Assembly: GCA_017795025.1 (NCBI GenBank)
Contig: CP051243.1
Location: 3,310,897-3,374,896 of the forward strand
Origin: Flavobacteriales bacterium
GTDB taxonomy: Bacteria > Bacteroidota > Bacteroidia > Flavobacteriales > Schleiferiaceae
Direction of reading: 5' to 3'
DNA: 64,000 nucleotides
The notes under the pieces were generated by a model. The model ran no database searches. It saw nothing but the letters and a program-made list of their open reading frames with translations, and was not told the DNA's origin. Each line of letters begins with the position of its first letter. The first letter of the stretch is position 1. Shown in pieces: positions 1 through 8,631 of this stretch. The translations under genes were made by a program, and so were the position numbers.

Positions 1-2469
1 GCGGCCAGCAGGATCCTAGATATTGTGCTAACAAAGCGTTCTAACGGGGCGGCGGCAGATATTGAGCTGGCTGGATTTCCCCATCACGCCTTAGACACTT
101 ACCTCCCTAAACTGGTTCGGGCCGGTAAAAGGGTGGCCATTTGTGATCAACTAGAAGATCCTAAGCAGACTAAAAAAATTGTAAAACGTGGCATCACGGA
201 GCTGGTTACGCCAGGTTTAACTACCCACGATCAAGTCTTAAATAGTCGATCCAATAATTTTTTGTGTGCCCTGCATTTAAGTAGTACAATTCAAGGTGCG
301 GCATTTTGCGATATCTCCACCGGTGAGATTTTCGTAGCACAAGGGAATCATGAGCAAATAGACAAGCTCATTCAAAGCTTGCGGCCTGCAGAGATTATTT
401 ATTCCAAGGCCAAGCGACGTTTGTTCGAAGAAGTATTCGATAGTAAAACGTATTCCTTTGCTTTGGATGAATGGATTTTTCAGTATGATTTCGGGGCGCA
501 GCATATTTTAGATCATTTTAAGGTGAACTCCTTAAAGGGTTTTGGGATAGACGCGATGGAAGAGGCGGTAATAGCCTGTGGGGCGATTTTTCATTACTTA
601 AAGGAAACCCATCATCACCGAATTGATCATCTGCAATCTATTCACCGAATTGAGAATAGAGATTATGTGTGGATGGATCGCTTTACGGTGCGTAATTTAG
701 AGTTATTCGACTCCAATGCCCCAGGAGGAACTAGCTTATTGGAGGTAATTAATAAAACTTGCTCCCCAATGGGTTCGCGTATGTTGCAACGCTGGTTGGC
801 CATGCCCTTGATAGATTTGGAAGCCCTTAATTTACGGCAACAAAGAGTGGAGGATTTTTATCAGGCTCCGGACTTGCTCGAGAAAGTGAGGGAGGCCCTT
901 TCCGCCATTTTTGACTTGGAACGTTTGGCAGTTAAGGTAAGTACTGCTAAGGCACTTCCTAAGGAATTAATACAATTAAAACGCGCGCTGCAGCTTACCA
1001 ATGAGCTTGCCGCCTATTGCGCTGAAAGTGATTCTTCCTTAGTTCAATTAGCAGCGTCCATTGACCCCTTAAAGAATAGCATTGCAAGAATTGCAGGTAC
1101 TTTAAAAGAAGAGCCTCAAAACAATCTGGCCAAGGGAGAGTACATTTTAGAAGGTGTGTCAGAGGAGCTAGACGAGTACCGTGAACTAATGTATCACGGA
1201 AAGGATCGCTTGCTCGAAATACAGAAAAGGGAGGCAGAGGCAACCGGGATTGCAAATTTGAAAGTGGCCTTTAATAATGTTTTTGGTTACTATCTAGAAG
1301 TGCGTAATTCCCACAAGGATAAAGTTCCGGAGACTTGGGTGCGAAAGCAAACACTGGTGAATGCCGAACGCTATATTACGCAGGAGTTAAAAGAGTATGA
1401 GCAAAAGATTTTAGAGGCAGAGGAGAAAACGGTGGTGCTCGAACAGGCTATCTATTCCGATTTGCTAAAAGATTTAATGCAAGTCCTAGATCGTATTCAA
1501 CAAAACGCAAAAATTTTAGCGGAGATTGACTGTCTTGCCGGTTTCGCCTTTTTAGCGCAAAAGAATAATTACAAGCGCCCTGAAATAAACTCCGGATCAG
1601 TCCTACACATTGTTGGCGGTAGGCATCCTGTAATTGAAAGAAGTTTAGCGGCAGATCAAGAATACATTAGCAATGATTTGATTTTGGATCAAGAGAGTCA
1701 ACAATTGTTAATGATTACCGGGCCGAATATGAGTGGTAAATCGGCCTTGCTCCGTCAAACGGCCTTAATATGTTTGATGGCTCAAATTGGAAGCTTTGTT
1801 CCAGCAGAGGAAGCAAAACTCGCTTACTTGGATAAAATATTTGTAAGGGTAGGGGCTTCCGATAATATCTCACAAGGGGAATCTACCTTCATGGTGGAGA
1901 TGAATGAAACCGCCTCGATTTTAAATAATCTTTCCGAGCGAAGTTTGATACTCCTTGATGAAATTGGCCGCGGAACAAGTACCTATGATGGTATAAGCAT
2001 TGCTTGGAGTATTGCCGAGTACATTCATGAACACCCTACTAAAGCAAAAACTTTATTTGCAACTCATTATCATGAGCTAAACGAGATGGAGGCCCTGTTT
2101 CAGCGAATCCATAATTACAATGTAAGTGTTCGCGAAATGGGGGATAAGATCATTTTTATGCGCAAGCTTCAGGCAGGGGGTTCGGCTCATAGTTTCGGTA
2201 TTCATGTTGCGAAGATGGCGGGGATGCCCAGTTTGGTTATAAATAGGTCTCAAAAAATATTAGCCGACTTAGAGGCCCAACGCTCTAAGGGTAGTGAGGG
2301 GGAAACCTTGAGGGACTCGGCCAGCGAAATGCAATTAAGTTTTTTCCAACTGGACGACCCTATTTTAGATGAAATCCGCAAGGACATTCAGAATTTGGAT
2401 ATAAATACCTTAACCCCTGTAGAGGCATTGATGAAACTAAATGAAATCAAGAAAAAAATTGGGGCTTAA
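1..2469 (+). CDS. mutS: DNA mismatch repair protein MutS (5' end outside window)
   Basis: MutS dimers recognise mispaired bases and, through ATP binding, pass the lesion to MutL. The frame is open from base 1, and the first residues (AASRILDIVLTKR) correspond to the part of domain I after the mismatch-contacting Phe-x-Glu motif, so about 60 residues including that motif are outside the window. Visible are the connector, the core/lever with clamp (roughly 700-1600) and the ABC-type ATPase: Walker A GPNMSGKSA at 1720-1746, Walker B LLDEIGRGTSTYDG near 1951, and FATHYHE near 2056. The Ser/Ala variant of Walker A is, as far as I know, usual in Bacteroidetes MutS, so I read the enzyme as functional. 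Two tRNA genes follow with their own promoter. Confidence 0.97.
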   Translation, partial: AASRILDIVLTKRSNGAAADIELAGFPHHALDTYLPKLVRAGKRVAICDQLEDPKQTKKIVKRGITELVTPGLTTHDQVLNSRSNNFLCALHLSSTIQGAAFCDISTGEIFVAQGNHEQIDKLIQSLRPAEIIYSKAKRRLFEEVFDSKTYSFALDEWIFQYDFGAQHILDHFKVNSLKGFGIDAMEEAVIACGAIFHYLKETHHHRIDHLQSIHRIENRDYVWMDRFTVRNLELFDSNAPGGTSLLEVINKTCSPMGSRMLQRWLAMPLIDLEALNLRQQRVEDFYQAPDLLEKVREALSAIFDLERLAVKVSTAKALPKELIQLKRALQLTNELAAYCAESDSSLVQLAASIDPLKNSIARIAGTLKEEPQNNLAKGEYILEGVSEELDEYRELMYHGKDRLLEIQKREAEATGIANLKVAFNNVFGYYLEVRNSHKDKVPETWVRKQTLVNAERYITQELKEYEQKILEAEEKTVVLEQAIYSDLLKDLMQVLDRIQQNAKILAEIDCLAGFAFLAQKNNYKRPEINSGSVLHIVGGRHPVIERSLAADQEYISNDLILDQESQQLLMITGPNMSGKSALLRQTALICLMAQIGSFVPAEEAKLAYLDKIFVRVGASDNISQGESTFMVEMNETASILNNLSERSLILLDEIGRGTSTYDGISIAWSIAEYIHEHPTKAKTLFATHYHELNEMEALFQRIHNYNVSVREMGDKIIFMRKLQAGGSAHSFGIHVAKMAGMPSLVINRSQKILADLEAQRSKGSEGETLRDSASEMQLSFFQLDDPILDEIRKDIQNLDINTLTPVEALMKLNEIKKKIGA

Positions 2470-2495
2470 GCTTGGTGAGGTTTCGGAAATGATAT

Positions 2496-2503
2496 TATAT
2501 TTG
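2496..2503 (+). promoter_or_regulatory. Bacteroidetes-type -7 element before the tRNA genes
   Basis: TATATTTG matches the TAnnTTTG -7 consensus of the Bacteroidetes primary sigma factor. A TTG at 2472-2474 lies 21 bases upstream as a possible -33 element. The box lies between the mutS stop and tRNA-Gly and would give a leader of about 45 bases. Confidence 0.6.
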
Positions 2504-2553
2504 CCGACCCAAAGCGAAAGTGGCGGTAGTTCTTAGCTTAATAAGAAAGCAAT

Positions 2554-2629
2554 GCGAGAGTAGCTCAGCTGGTAGAGCACAACCTTGCCAAGGTTGGGGT
2601 CGCGGGTTCGAATCCCGTCTCCCGCTCCA
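2554..2629 (+). tRNA. tRNA-Gly (anticodon GCC)
   Basis: A 76-base cloverleaf. The D arm starts GCTC, the anticodon stem CAACC/GGTTG closes the loop TTGCCAA with anticodon GCC, and the T arm is GCGGG-TTCGAAT-CCCGT. The 3' CCA is encoded (2627-2629). The acceptor stem GCGAGAG/CTCCCGC has one mismatch, A4 against C69; the other six pairs are canonical. A terminator hairpin starts six bases after the CCA. Confidence 0.95.
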
Positions 2630-2634
2630 AAGAG

Positions 2635-2657
2635 GCCCTCTGGACGAGGGCTTTTTT
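2635..2657 (+). terminator. Rho-independent terminator after tRNA-Gly
   Basis: Stem GCCCTC/GAGGGC (2635-2640 with 2646-2651), five-base loop, then six T at 2652-2657. It lies between the two tRNA genes, so tRNA-Leu would depend on readthrough or on its own weak promoter. Confidence 0.75.
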
Positions 2658-2667
2658 ATTCATCATC

Positions 2668-2753
2668 GCCCTGGTGGTGGAATTGGTAGACACGCGGGAC
2701 TTAAAATCCCGTGGCCAGCAACGGCCGTGCGGGTTCAAGTCCCGCCTGGGGCA
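2668..2753 (+). tRNA. tRNA-Leu (anticodon UAA)
   Basis: An 86-base class II tRNA. The acceptor GCCCTGG/CTGGGGC includes two G-U pairs, the anticodon stem CGGGA/TCCCG closes the loop CTTAAAA with anticodon TAA, a long variable arm follows, and the T arm is GCGGG-TTCAAGT-CCCGC. The 3' CCA is not encoded (ACAT follows the stem), unlike the neighbouring tRNA-Gly, so it must be added after transcription. Confidence 0.96.
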
Positions 2754-2758
2754 CATTT

Positions 2759-2797
2759 AAAAAGGAGATGGTTACTGAATCATCTCCTTTTTTTATG
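2759..2797 (+). terminator. Rho-independent terminator after tRNA-Leu
   Basis: AAAGGAGATG pairs with CATCTCCTTT across a ten-base loop, followed by a run of T reaching about 2794. It ends the tRNA transcript. Confidence 0.8.
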
Positions 2798-2954
2798 GTT
2801 CATTTTTCAGATGAAAGCACCTTTTAAGAGATAAGGATATTTAGAGTTCCCATCTTGTTTGACAAGGTTTAGCAGTTTCTTCGACTTAGCAACGAAATCA
2901 GAATTAATACTTTCGCTCTTATCAAACATGTTTATGAGCGCTGGTTCCTATCCC

Positions 2955-5900
2955 ATGCGGGTATTTTCCAATCTGAGAATTCAACAGTCTGGATTGGCCT
3001 TTATTCCCAAGCACTTTTACTTCTTGGGTGTATTTCTATTTTTCGGCTTTTCTGCCATGAAGGCACAGAGTGATAGGGTTCAATATAATAAGGTGCCTGA
3101 GATACCTTACTACTCTCAGCATTTCCTTAACAGCAATAATGGACTTTTGCAGAATGAGGTGAATGGGCTCCATCTAGGTAAAAACCGAATACTCTGGGTT
3201 GCTACTAATTTTGGCTTGGCGCGATATAGCGGTCGATCTTGCGATGTTTTTACCTCGGCTAATGACAGTGTGCTAAAGGAGGATAGGATAAGAGGTTTTT
3301 ATAAAGACCTTGACGGTGGGCAAATGGTGCAAGTTGCGAATTACAATTATGTGAAGCTTCGCGATTCGGCTTTGCGAGTGGAGCCGCTTACTTCCAGTCG
3401 AGATTATTTATTACGAGATCGATCTATAATTGCTGATGCTTCGCTCATCGGGCACGCCCCGGGTTTTATTTTACCACTTGATAGTTTGAGGGCTTTTGAA
3501 ATTAAGATTGTTGAAGGCGGGGAAGTGAATTTCATGCAAAACGCTAGCAAGAAAAGAATGGCCTATGATCTAAAAGATGTGTATGAAGAGCAATTTTTTT
3601 CGATCGGCGGAGCCGCTTTTTACGCGAGCGTGGAGGGCTACATTGTACACTTCAATCAATCTGGTTTAGATACGCTGCTGCGACTGCCCGGTTTTGGGCT
3701 TGGGCGGCCTCAAAATTTTCACCTCATATGGAATGGGGACTATGTGCATTGTTACTTTATAATAAATGATGACTTATACCGATTGAGTGGAAGTCCTAGG
3801 GAAATAAGGTTGAGTTTGATGCTGAAAGGGCTACCTCTTTTAACCTATCGCCAGTGTATTGAAAGTGTTTTCGATTCCCGGATTTTCTTAGGAACTCGAA
3901 CCAAGGGGGTATTAATCATTAGTCCAAGTTGTATCAAACAGGTATTTAATCCAGTTGATGGAAATGAAAATGCAGTACCTTATAATTTGAGTGCTGTAGG
4001 GCGTGATACTATAATGAGTGCTGCAGGATTGTTATATACTAGGGATACTTCATACCTCCATTGTGGTCTTGGTGCCAGTCACTATAATAAACCACTTGCG
4101 TTCGATTCTTTAAGGCAGCGCTTGTACTTTTTCTCCTTTGAAACTAACGCTTTGGCATACTTAGATTTAAGTAAAGATGAAATTTTTTACTTTGGTGAAA
4201 ACAGCGGTCCAGGCTTCCCTTTGGCAATGAGCTTGCATCAAGGTGAGCTTTATGCCTTTATGGAGCATGTGGGCTTAATGAAGTTTGTTGATTCCAAATT
4301 TGAAATTTTCTTTCCACTTCCTAATGATTTAAAGTCTGTTGTTGCTAGGCATTTATCCTTTAATAAGGATTCTTTGATTTATGTGTCTCATGGATATAAC
4401 ACAGATCCCCTTATATTGGATTTAAGGACAGGGAAAATTGACACCCTTGACTTACCAGGAAAATCCTTAAAAACGTGTCGTTTTATTTGGGAACATGAAT
4501 CTTATTTATGGATCACCACCTATGGCGATGGGATTTATGTAAAGGGACCAGATGGCTGGACCCGATTTAAACCTAAAGGATATCCTCAATTAGATGCCTG
4601 CCATGCCATAGTGTCGAATCGGGAGGATTTGATTTTCTCTACAAATGACGGCCTATTCGCTTTTAATTATGAAGAGGTAATAGCGCATTTAGAGAACCCA
4701 AACAAGAATTTAATGGGCTATGGGTTTTCAGAAATGGATGGTCTCTTGGAAAAGGAGTTTAACGGCGGTGTACAATATCCATATGCTCAAGCCTCGCGCA
4801 ATTATTTGGCTTTTCCCAACCTATTAGGTGTTACCTTTTTAAATAAAGCCTACCGCAGATATATTGCTAAATTCCAAGGGAAGTTGTTTTTAGAGTCAGC
4901 AACTTTTCGCTACAACGATAGTGTACTGCCACTAAGAAAGGAGATTCCTTCTGATTATAACCAAATTCATATTGGCTTAGTGCAGGTTTACTATGGGAAT
5001 TCGGAGAACGCACCCATTTTTTACCGTATTCCAGAGATTGAAGACGTATGGAATGCCTTTGATGTGAGTAGAGGAATTGATATTTCTCGTTTACCGAGTG
5101 ATCAGGATTATAGCATAGAAGTTTATTCTCCAACAGCCATGGAGCCGTATAAAGTTCAAAGGGTGGCAAGCTTTAGGGTACAGCCCACCTTTTACCAAAC
5201 CTCTGCTTTTTATGTTGTCCTTTTCGGAACAGTACTGTTCTTGGTAAGCTTTATTCTCATTGTGCAAGATCGAAGAAACAGAGCTCAAAAGGCAAGGCTT
5301 AAGCACCAAATAGACTTAAGGACAAAAGACTTAGCGGAAAAGAACATTTCCCTCGAAGTAGCGGTAGAAGCTTTAAACCGCAGTAGAAATGATCTTAAAA
5401 CAGCGGTTGAGGCTCGCAGTAGAATGATTGCGATTTTGTCACACGATATTAGAGGGCCATTAAAATACATGCTTGGATTTACGGAAAGCATGATTCGTGA
5501 AAACTCAGGCACAGAAAATGAAGCCAAACTGAAGGCCTTAGAACAGGGCATCGCTTCTGCCTATGGCACAGCAAACTTGGTATTAGACCAAATTCATGAT
5601 CTCAATTTCAAGCAGGAGGAAAACAGCTCCTTCGTATTATCCGAAATGGTGCATAGTATTTGTCAAGGCTACGAGCTTCTTTTTAATCAGTTCGATTTAC
5701 ATTTTTCTTGGGAGCTGCTGGGGGATGCCCAATGTTTTTTACCGCCAATTACCTTAAAGACTATTCTCGAAAATACGATCGGTAACGCCTTAAAATTTTG
5801 CCGTTCTAGGGTATGGCTTAAAGTTGGGGTTGCTTCTAAAAAATGTTTACTTGAGGTAAATGATGATGGCAATGGCGTCTTAAGTGGCTCAGCCCTTAAA

Positions 5901-6083
5901 AACCTAAATTCTGGTAAAAGCCTGAGCAGTAAAGCGGGCTTTCGTATGGAAAAGGGTAAGGGAGTAGGAACCTTGATGGTTTGGGAGCTTGTTCAGCAAA
6001 TAGGCGGCCATATAAAGTATAGTAATACCACGGAGGGCTTCCGTGTGGCAATCGAAATCCCCATCCATAAACCTGAGGAATAA
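2955..6083 (+). CDS. Beta-propeller sensor histidine kinase
   Basis: A membrane sensor kinase of about 1042 residues. The first part is a signal sequence (hydrophobic FYFLGVFLFFGF, ending near AMKAQ). A large periplasmic region follows with propeller-blade motifs (LWVATNFGLARYSG, LWITTYGDGIYVKG, LIFSTNDGLFAF) and a Y_Y_Y-like stretch. One membrane helix is near residues 752-771 and a short coiled coil leads to HisKA with phospho-acceptor His830 in SHDIRGP. The HATPase has N box ENTIGNALKF, G1 NDDGNGV and G2 GKGVGTLM. This is the layout of Bacteroidetes sensors of extracellular polymers, but without an attached receiver and AraC domain. The start is uncertain: ATG at 2928 or 2934 and TTG at 2859 are in frame; I prefer 2955 because a TACTTTCG box lies at 2908-2915. 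The receiver protein downstream (6293) is the likely partner. Confidence 0.9.
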   Translation: MRVFSNLRIQQSGLAFIPKHFYFLGVFLFFGFSAMKAQSDRVQYNKVPEIPYYSQHFLNSNNGLLQNEVNGLHLGKNRILWVATNFGLARYSGRSCDVFTSANDSVLKEDRIRGFYKDLDGGQMVQVANYNYVKLRDSALRVEPLTSSRDYLLRDRSIIADASLIGHAPGFILPLDSLRAFEIKIVEGGEVNFMQNASKKRMAYDLKDVYEEQFFSIGGAAFYASVEGYIVHFNQSGLDTLLRLPGFGLGRPQNFHLIWNGDYVHCYFIINDDLYRLSGSPREIRLSLMLKGLPLLTYRQCIESVFDSRIFLGTRTKGVLIISPSCIKQVFNPVDGNENAVPYNLSAVGRDTIMSAAGLLYTRDTSYLHCGLGASHYNKPLAFDSLRQRLYFFSFETNALAYLDLSKDEIFYFGENSGPGFPLAMSLHQGELYAFMEHVGLMKFVDSKFEIFFPLPNDLKSVVARHLSFNKDSLIYVSHGYNTDPLILDLRTGKIDTLDLPGKSLKTCRFIWEHESYLWITTYGDGIYVKGPDGWTRFKPKGYPQLDACHAIVSNREDLIFSTNDGLFAFNYEEVIAHLENPNKNLMGYGFSEMDGLLEKEFNGGVQYPYAQASRNYLAFPNLLGVTFLNKAYRRYIAKFQGKLFLESATFRYNDSVLPLRKEIPSDYNQIHIGLVQVYYGNSENAPIFYRIPEIEDVWNAFDVSRGIDISRLPSDQDYSIEVYSPTAMEPYKVQRVASFRVQPTFYQTSAFYVVLFGTVLFLVSFILIVQDRRNRAQKARLKHQIDLRTKDLAEKNISLEVAVEALNRSRNDLKTAVEARSRMIAILSHDIRGPLKYMLGFTESMIRENSGTENEAKLKALEQGIASAYGTANLVLDQIHDLNFKQEENSSFVLSEMVHSICQGYELLFNQFDLHFSWELLGDAQCFLPPITLKTILENTIGNALKFCRSRVWLKVGVASKKCLLEVNDDGNGVLSGSALKNLNSGKSLSSKAGFRMEKGKGVGTLMVWELVQQIGGHIKYSNTTEGFRVAIEIPIHKPEE

Positions 6084-6292
6084 AGACTTTTTCGCTCTGC
6101 TGAGAGCAAAATATTTACCTATCCCTACAGATCAAGGCCGCGATTAAAGACTCCACAGCGGCTGTTAACCTCTCAGATTTCTTGTAGTACTATTTACTGG
6201 TGTGTAGATAATTTTCTACTTCATAATCAGGATAATATGACAGTAAAAAGTCAAGGTATGAGGCACATTTGTTTTGTGCTTAAAAACATGCC

Positions 6293-6667
6293 ATGCAAGA
6301 TTTATTAGTAGTAGAGGATAACCTCTTTATCCAGCAGTTAATTAAAGGTGTTTTAAGGAGCCAGCCCTACGAGTTAAGGATGGCGGTCGATCAGTTTGAG
6401 GCTCAATCGATGTTTGAGACCTCCATGCCAGATGTCTTGATTTCCGATTTGCATATGCCTACAGGCACTACTCAAGAATTTTTAAAGCAGGTGTATCTAA
6501 CCGGTTTTTCAAAGGTTCTGGTTTTGAGTTCGGATTATGAACTCTTGGAACAAATGCAGCGCATATGTCCTAATCCTCGTTGGCAGTTTGTGAGTAAGAA
6601 TGGAAATAGTTGGATTGGCCACATCCGAATGTTTCTAAATCGAAATAGTGCTTTAGAAGAAGCTTAA
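6293..6667 (+). CDS. Single-domain response regulator (receiver only)
   Basis: A stand-alone receiver domain of 124 residues, with no output domain. The acidic pocket is Glu8-Asp9 (VVEDN), the phospho-acceptor is Asp52 in LISDLHMP, and the conserved lysine is in FVSKNG. It lies 209 bases downstream of the propeller kinase on the same strand and is its most likely phosphate acceptor. It could act as a shuttle to another protein or by protein-protein contact, as CheY and Spo0F do. The link to the kinase is inferred from position only. Confidence 0.85.
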   Translation: MQDLLVVEDNLFIQQLIKGVLRSQPYELRMAVDQFEAQSMFETSMPDVLISDLHMPTGTTQEFLKQVYLTGFSKVLVLSSDYELLEQMQRICPNPRWQFVSKNGNSWIGHIRMFLNRNSALEEA

Positions 6668-6690
6668 TACTAAAATCAAAATCCCCAATT

Positions 6691-6855
6691 ATGAGTAGGT
6701 CTATTTTGTTTATCGGCATTGTTTTAGTGCTTCCAGTGATTGTAATTGCTCAGCCTATGGGTCCTCCTGCACCCACACCCTTAGGATTTACGGAGTTAAT
6801 CTTAGGGGCGGCTTTAATAGGGGGGGTAGTTAAAAAGTATAAATCAAAAAACTAA
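6691..6855 (+). CDS. Small exported peptide, 54 residues, unknown function
   Basis: An ATG-started frame of 54 codons, 23 bases after the receiver gene and 5 bases before the next gene. It has a signal-peptide-like N-terminus (SILFIGIVLVLPVIVIAQ), a proline-rich spacer (PMGPPAPTPLG), a hydrophobic glycine-rich segment (LILGAALIGGV) and a basic end (KKYKSKN). Short Bacteroidetes proteins of this shape, including those with the PID-CTERM type of tail, are often missed by gene callers. I recognise the architecture and not a specific function. Tight spacing with the flanking genes supports real expression. Confidence 0.65.
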   Translation: MSRSILFIGIVLVLPVIVIAQPMGPPAPTPLGFTELILGAALIGGVVKKYKSKN

Positions 6856-6860
6856 AGAAT

Positions 6861-7238
6861 ATGTATTACAAAAATAGTTTCGGAGTTCTTCGAAGTATGC
6901 TTTGGTATTTTTCCTTAATGGTGCTTGGATTTGTATTTGCCTTAACTCATTTTTTTAATCATCCAGTTTATCAGGGACTTGTATTGGTTTTAATGATTCT
7001 TGGGTCAGGCTTCCTCTTATGGCACACCATTTATCAATGGTCAAGACCCGCAATTACGGTAGTGAATGAAGTGGTGTATTACTCCAATGGGTTTTATCGA
7101 AAGCGAATAGGAACACAAAAAGGAACCAAAGTGGGGCCATCGATTTATGGTCCACTTTTTAGTTGCATAAGTGGCGAGGATTCCTCTATTAATGTTTTTC
7201 GCTCCGATTACAACTTGGGAAGTTTAAGTCAAGAATAA
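6861..7238 (+). CDS. Two-helix membrane protein, unknown function
   Basis: A 125-residue protein. Two hydrophobic segments, about residues 13-31 (MLWYFSLMVLGFVFAL region) and 39-55 (GLVLVLMILGSGFLLW), are followed by a soluble tail of mixed beta character (AITVVNEVVYYSNGF). This resembles the small membrane-anchored PH-like or DUF304-like proteins, but the match is too weak to name. It begins 5 bases after the 54-residue peptide gene and ends before a strong terminator, so receiver, peptide and membrane protein probably form one transcript. Confidence 0.75.
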   Translation: MYYKNSFGVLRSMLWYFSLMVLGFVFALTHFFNHPVYQGLVLVLMILGSGFLLWHTIYQWSRPAITVVNEVVYYSNGFYRKRIGTQKGTKVGPSIYGPLFSCISGEDSSINVFRSDYNLGSLSQE

Positions 7239-7311
7239 GTGTCAGTTCTATACGGGCATCATGAAAAATAGTTAACATGTTGAGTTATCCAGTCCAGAAG
7301 TCAGTCCAAAG

Positions 7312-7342
7312 AGCCCAGCCTTGTAAGGTTTGGGCTTTTTTT
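7312..7342 (+). terminator. Rho-independent terminator between convergent genes
   Basis: AGCCCAGCCT pairs with AGGTTTGGGCT (one G-T pair, four-base loop), followed by a run of T from 7335. It terminates the plus-strand operon and runs up to the stop codon of the convergent LuxR-type gene. Confidence 0.85.
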
Positions 7343-7994
7343 AGGGATGTATTAAGCCTTCAGTTAAGGCCCATTGATAGAGTTCAAAATTAGAGCTTAC
7401 ACCAAGCTTGGTGAATATCCGGGTTCTATAAGTAGCCACTGAACTTTTATGAAGGTTGAGTAAGTCGCAAATTTCTCCATGAGATTTTCCTCTAATCATG
7501 AGGGACAATATTTCGGATTCACGATCCGAGAGCTTCTTACTTACATTACTTAATTCATCATCATCTCCTCCATTTACAATGTCCGTCATTATTTCACTGG
7601 AGAAATAGGATCGCCCAGCTTTAATGGACTTTATAGCAAACAGCAATTCATCATCCCCTGAGGTTTTGTTTACAAAGCCTTTAACCCCCATGTTGATTAG
7701 ACGCTTCACATAAAGGCGAGGAGGCTCCATCGAAAACATCATAATAGCGGTTTCGGGAGCATTATCCATTATGAACTTAACCAGAGCCAGTGCTTCGTAA
7801 TCCGGGAGGTTAATATCCAAAATAGCCATAGCGTAATAGCCTGGTTCCGAGCGATGTTTTTTAATCAGTTGTACTGCCTCCTTCCCAGTCCCTGCAATGT
7901 CACATTCACTAAATAGTTTATATCGTTCCATAAAAGACCGCATACCCATTTGTACCACCGGATGATCATCCACTATCAGGACATTATTTGCCAT
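7341..7994 (-). CDS. NarL/FixJ-type response regulator
   Basis: A 217-residue transcription factor. The receiver domain (1-120) has Asp9-Asp10 (VDDHP) and phospho-acceptor Asp60 (AILDINLPD). The LuxR-type helix-turn-helix is at about 150-215 (LSDRESEILSLMIRGKS, then HKSSVATYRTRIFTKLG). I chose ATG at 7994 because the receiver begins directly (MANNVLIVDDHP); an in-frame ATG at 8015 would add seven residues. No kinase gene is adjacent on this strand. The propeller kinase across the convergent boundary is one candidate partner, which is inference. Confidence 0.92.
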   Translation of the reverse strand: MANNVLIVDDHPVVQMGMRSFMERYKLFSECDIAGTGKEAVQLIKKHRSEPGYYAMAILDINLPDYEALALVKFIMDNAPETAIMMFSMEPPRLYVKRLINMGVKGFVNKTSGDDELLFAIKSIKAGRSYFSSEIMTDIVNGGDDDELSNVSKKLSDRESEILSLMIRGKSHGEICDLLNLHKSSVATYRTRIFTKLGVSSNFELYQWALTEGLIHP

Positions 7995-8094
7995 AGACGA
8001 CTTTAAGAAATTCAATGAAAGATAAGGATAACAATGTATTTAATCCACTTTTTCTGCCTCATTTTGAGTGGAAAAGTATTCCAAATTGGAATAT

Positions 8095-8631
8095 TTAGGA
8101 TATCATAAAAACACGATTAATGATGATGTCGTGGGCTTCTGTAGGTAGTTTATTCTGTAAAGCTAAAGGGTAACAAGCGGCCCAAGTAAGGCTCGTTTTA
8201 TTTGTGGCTAAGAATCGGTCATAATACCCTCCACCAAAGCCAAGGCGCTCACCTTTTTCGGTAAACGCTACTCCCGGAACTAGAATTAGTTCGGGCTCTG
8301 TTTTCATAAGGGCCCCTTCATGCGGCTCCATAATTCCCATAGGGCCGGCTTTCAAAGTAGATTCAGCATTCAGTTCCCAGTGTGATAAATGGCCTTTTCC
8401 CTCAATTTTAGGAACATAAACTTTTATATCCTTCTCAAAACAATGATCTATAATTGCCCGAGTGTTAAATTCATAAGGCATACTTAAATAACAATGCAGG
8501 CTTTTTATCCTTTCGGTCTTGATGGCTTTGATTATTTGAGCACTTAATTCTTTGTCCCAGGCATTTTTTTGATCTAGGGGTATTTTCTGATAGGCCTTGA
8601 TGAGTTTTTTTCGAAGGGAATTTTTATCCAT
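8095..8631 (-). CDS. fau: 5-formyltetrahydrofolate cyclo-ligase
   Basis: Converts 5-formyl-THF to 5,10-methenyl-THF using ATP, returning a storage or inhibitory folate to one-carbon metabolism in the cytoplasm. At 178 residues it has family length. The signature LGFGGGYYDRFL with its preceding ELILVPGVAFTEKGERLG region is intact, and the N-terminal KKLIKAYQKI helix is typical. Its start overlaps the end of the Kdo transferase gene by 8 bases, so the two are co-transcribed. Functional coupling between them is not expected. Confidence 0.95.
   Translation of the reverse strand: MDKNSLRKKLIKAYQKIPLDQKNAWDKELSAQIIKAIKTERIKSLHCYLSMPYEFNTRAIIDHCFEKDIKVYVPKIEGKGHLSHWELNAESTLKAGPMGIMEPHEGALMKTEPELILVPGVAFTEKGERLGFGGGYYDRFLATNKTSLTWAACYPLALQNKLPTEAHDIIINRVFMIS

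Noticed and set aside
1720-1746. MutS Walker A reading GPNMSGKSA instead of GPNMGGKST as a possible defect
   Set aside because: The Lys and first Ser are intact and the variant is, to my knowledge, common in Bacteroidetes MutS.
2520-2834. Open frames of 104 (plus) and 63 (minus) codons across the tRNA genes
   Set aside because: They cover two complete tRNA cloverleafs and two terminators; the translated sequence is tRNA-derived.
2859-2954. TTG start giving 32 more residues to the propeller kinase
   Set aside because: It would lie upstream of the probable promoter box at 2908-2915 and put a poor segment before the signal peptide.
6094-6107. Hairpin GCTCT-GCTG-AGAGC after the propeller kinase gene as a terminator
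   Set aside because: Only five pairs, followed by A and not T on the plus strand.
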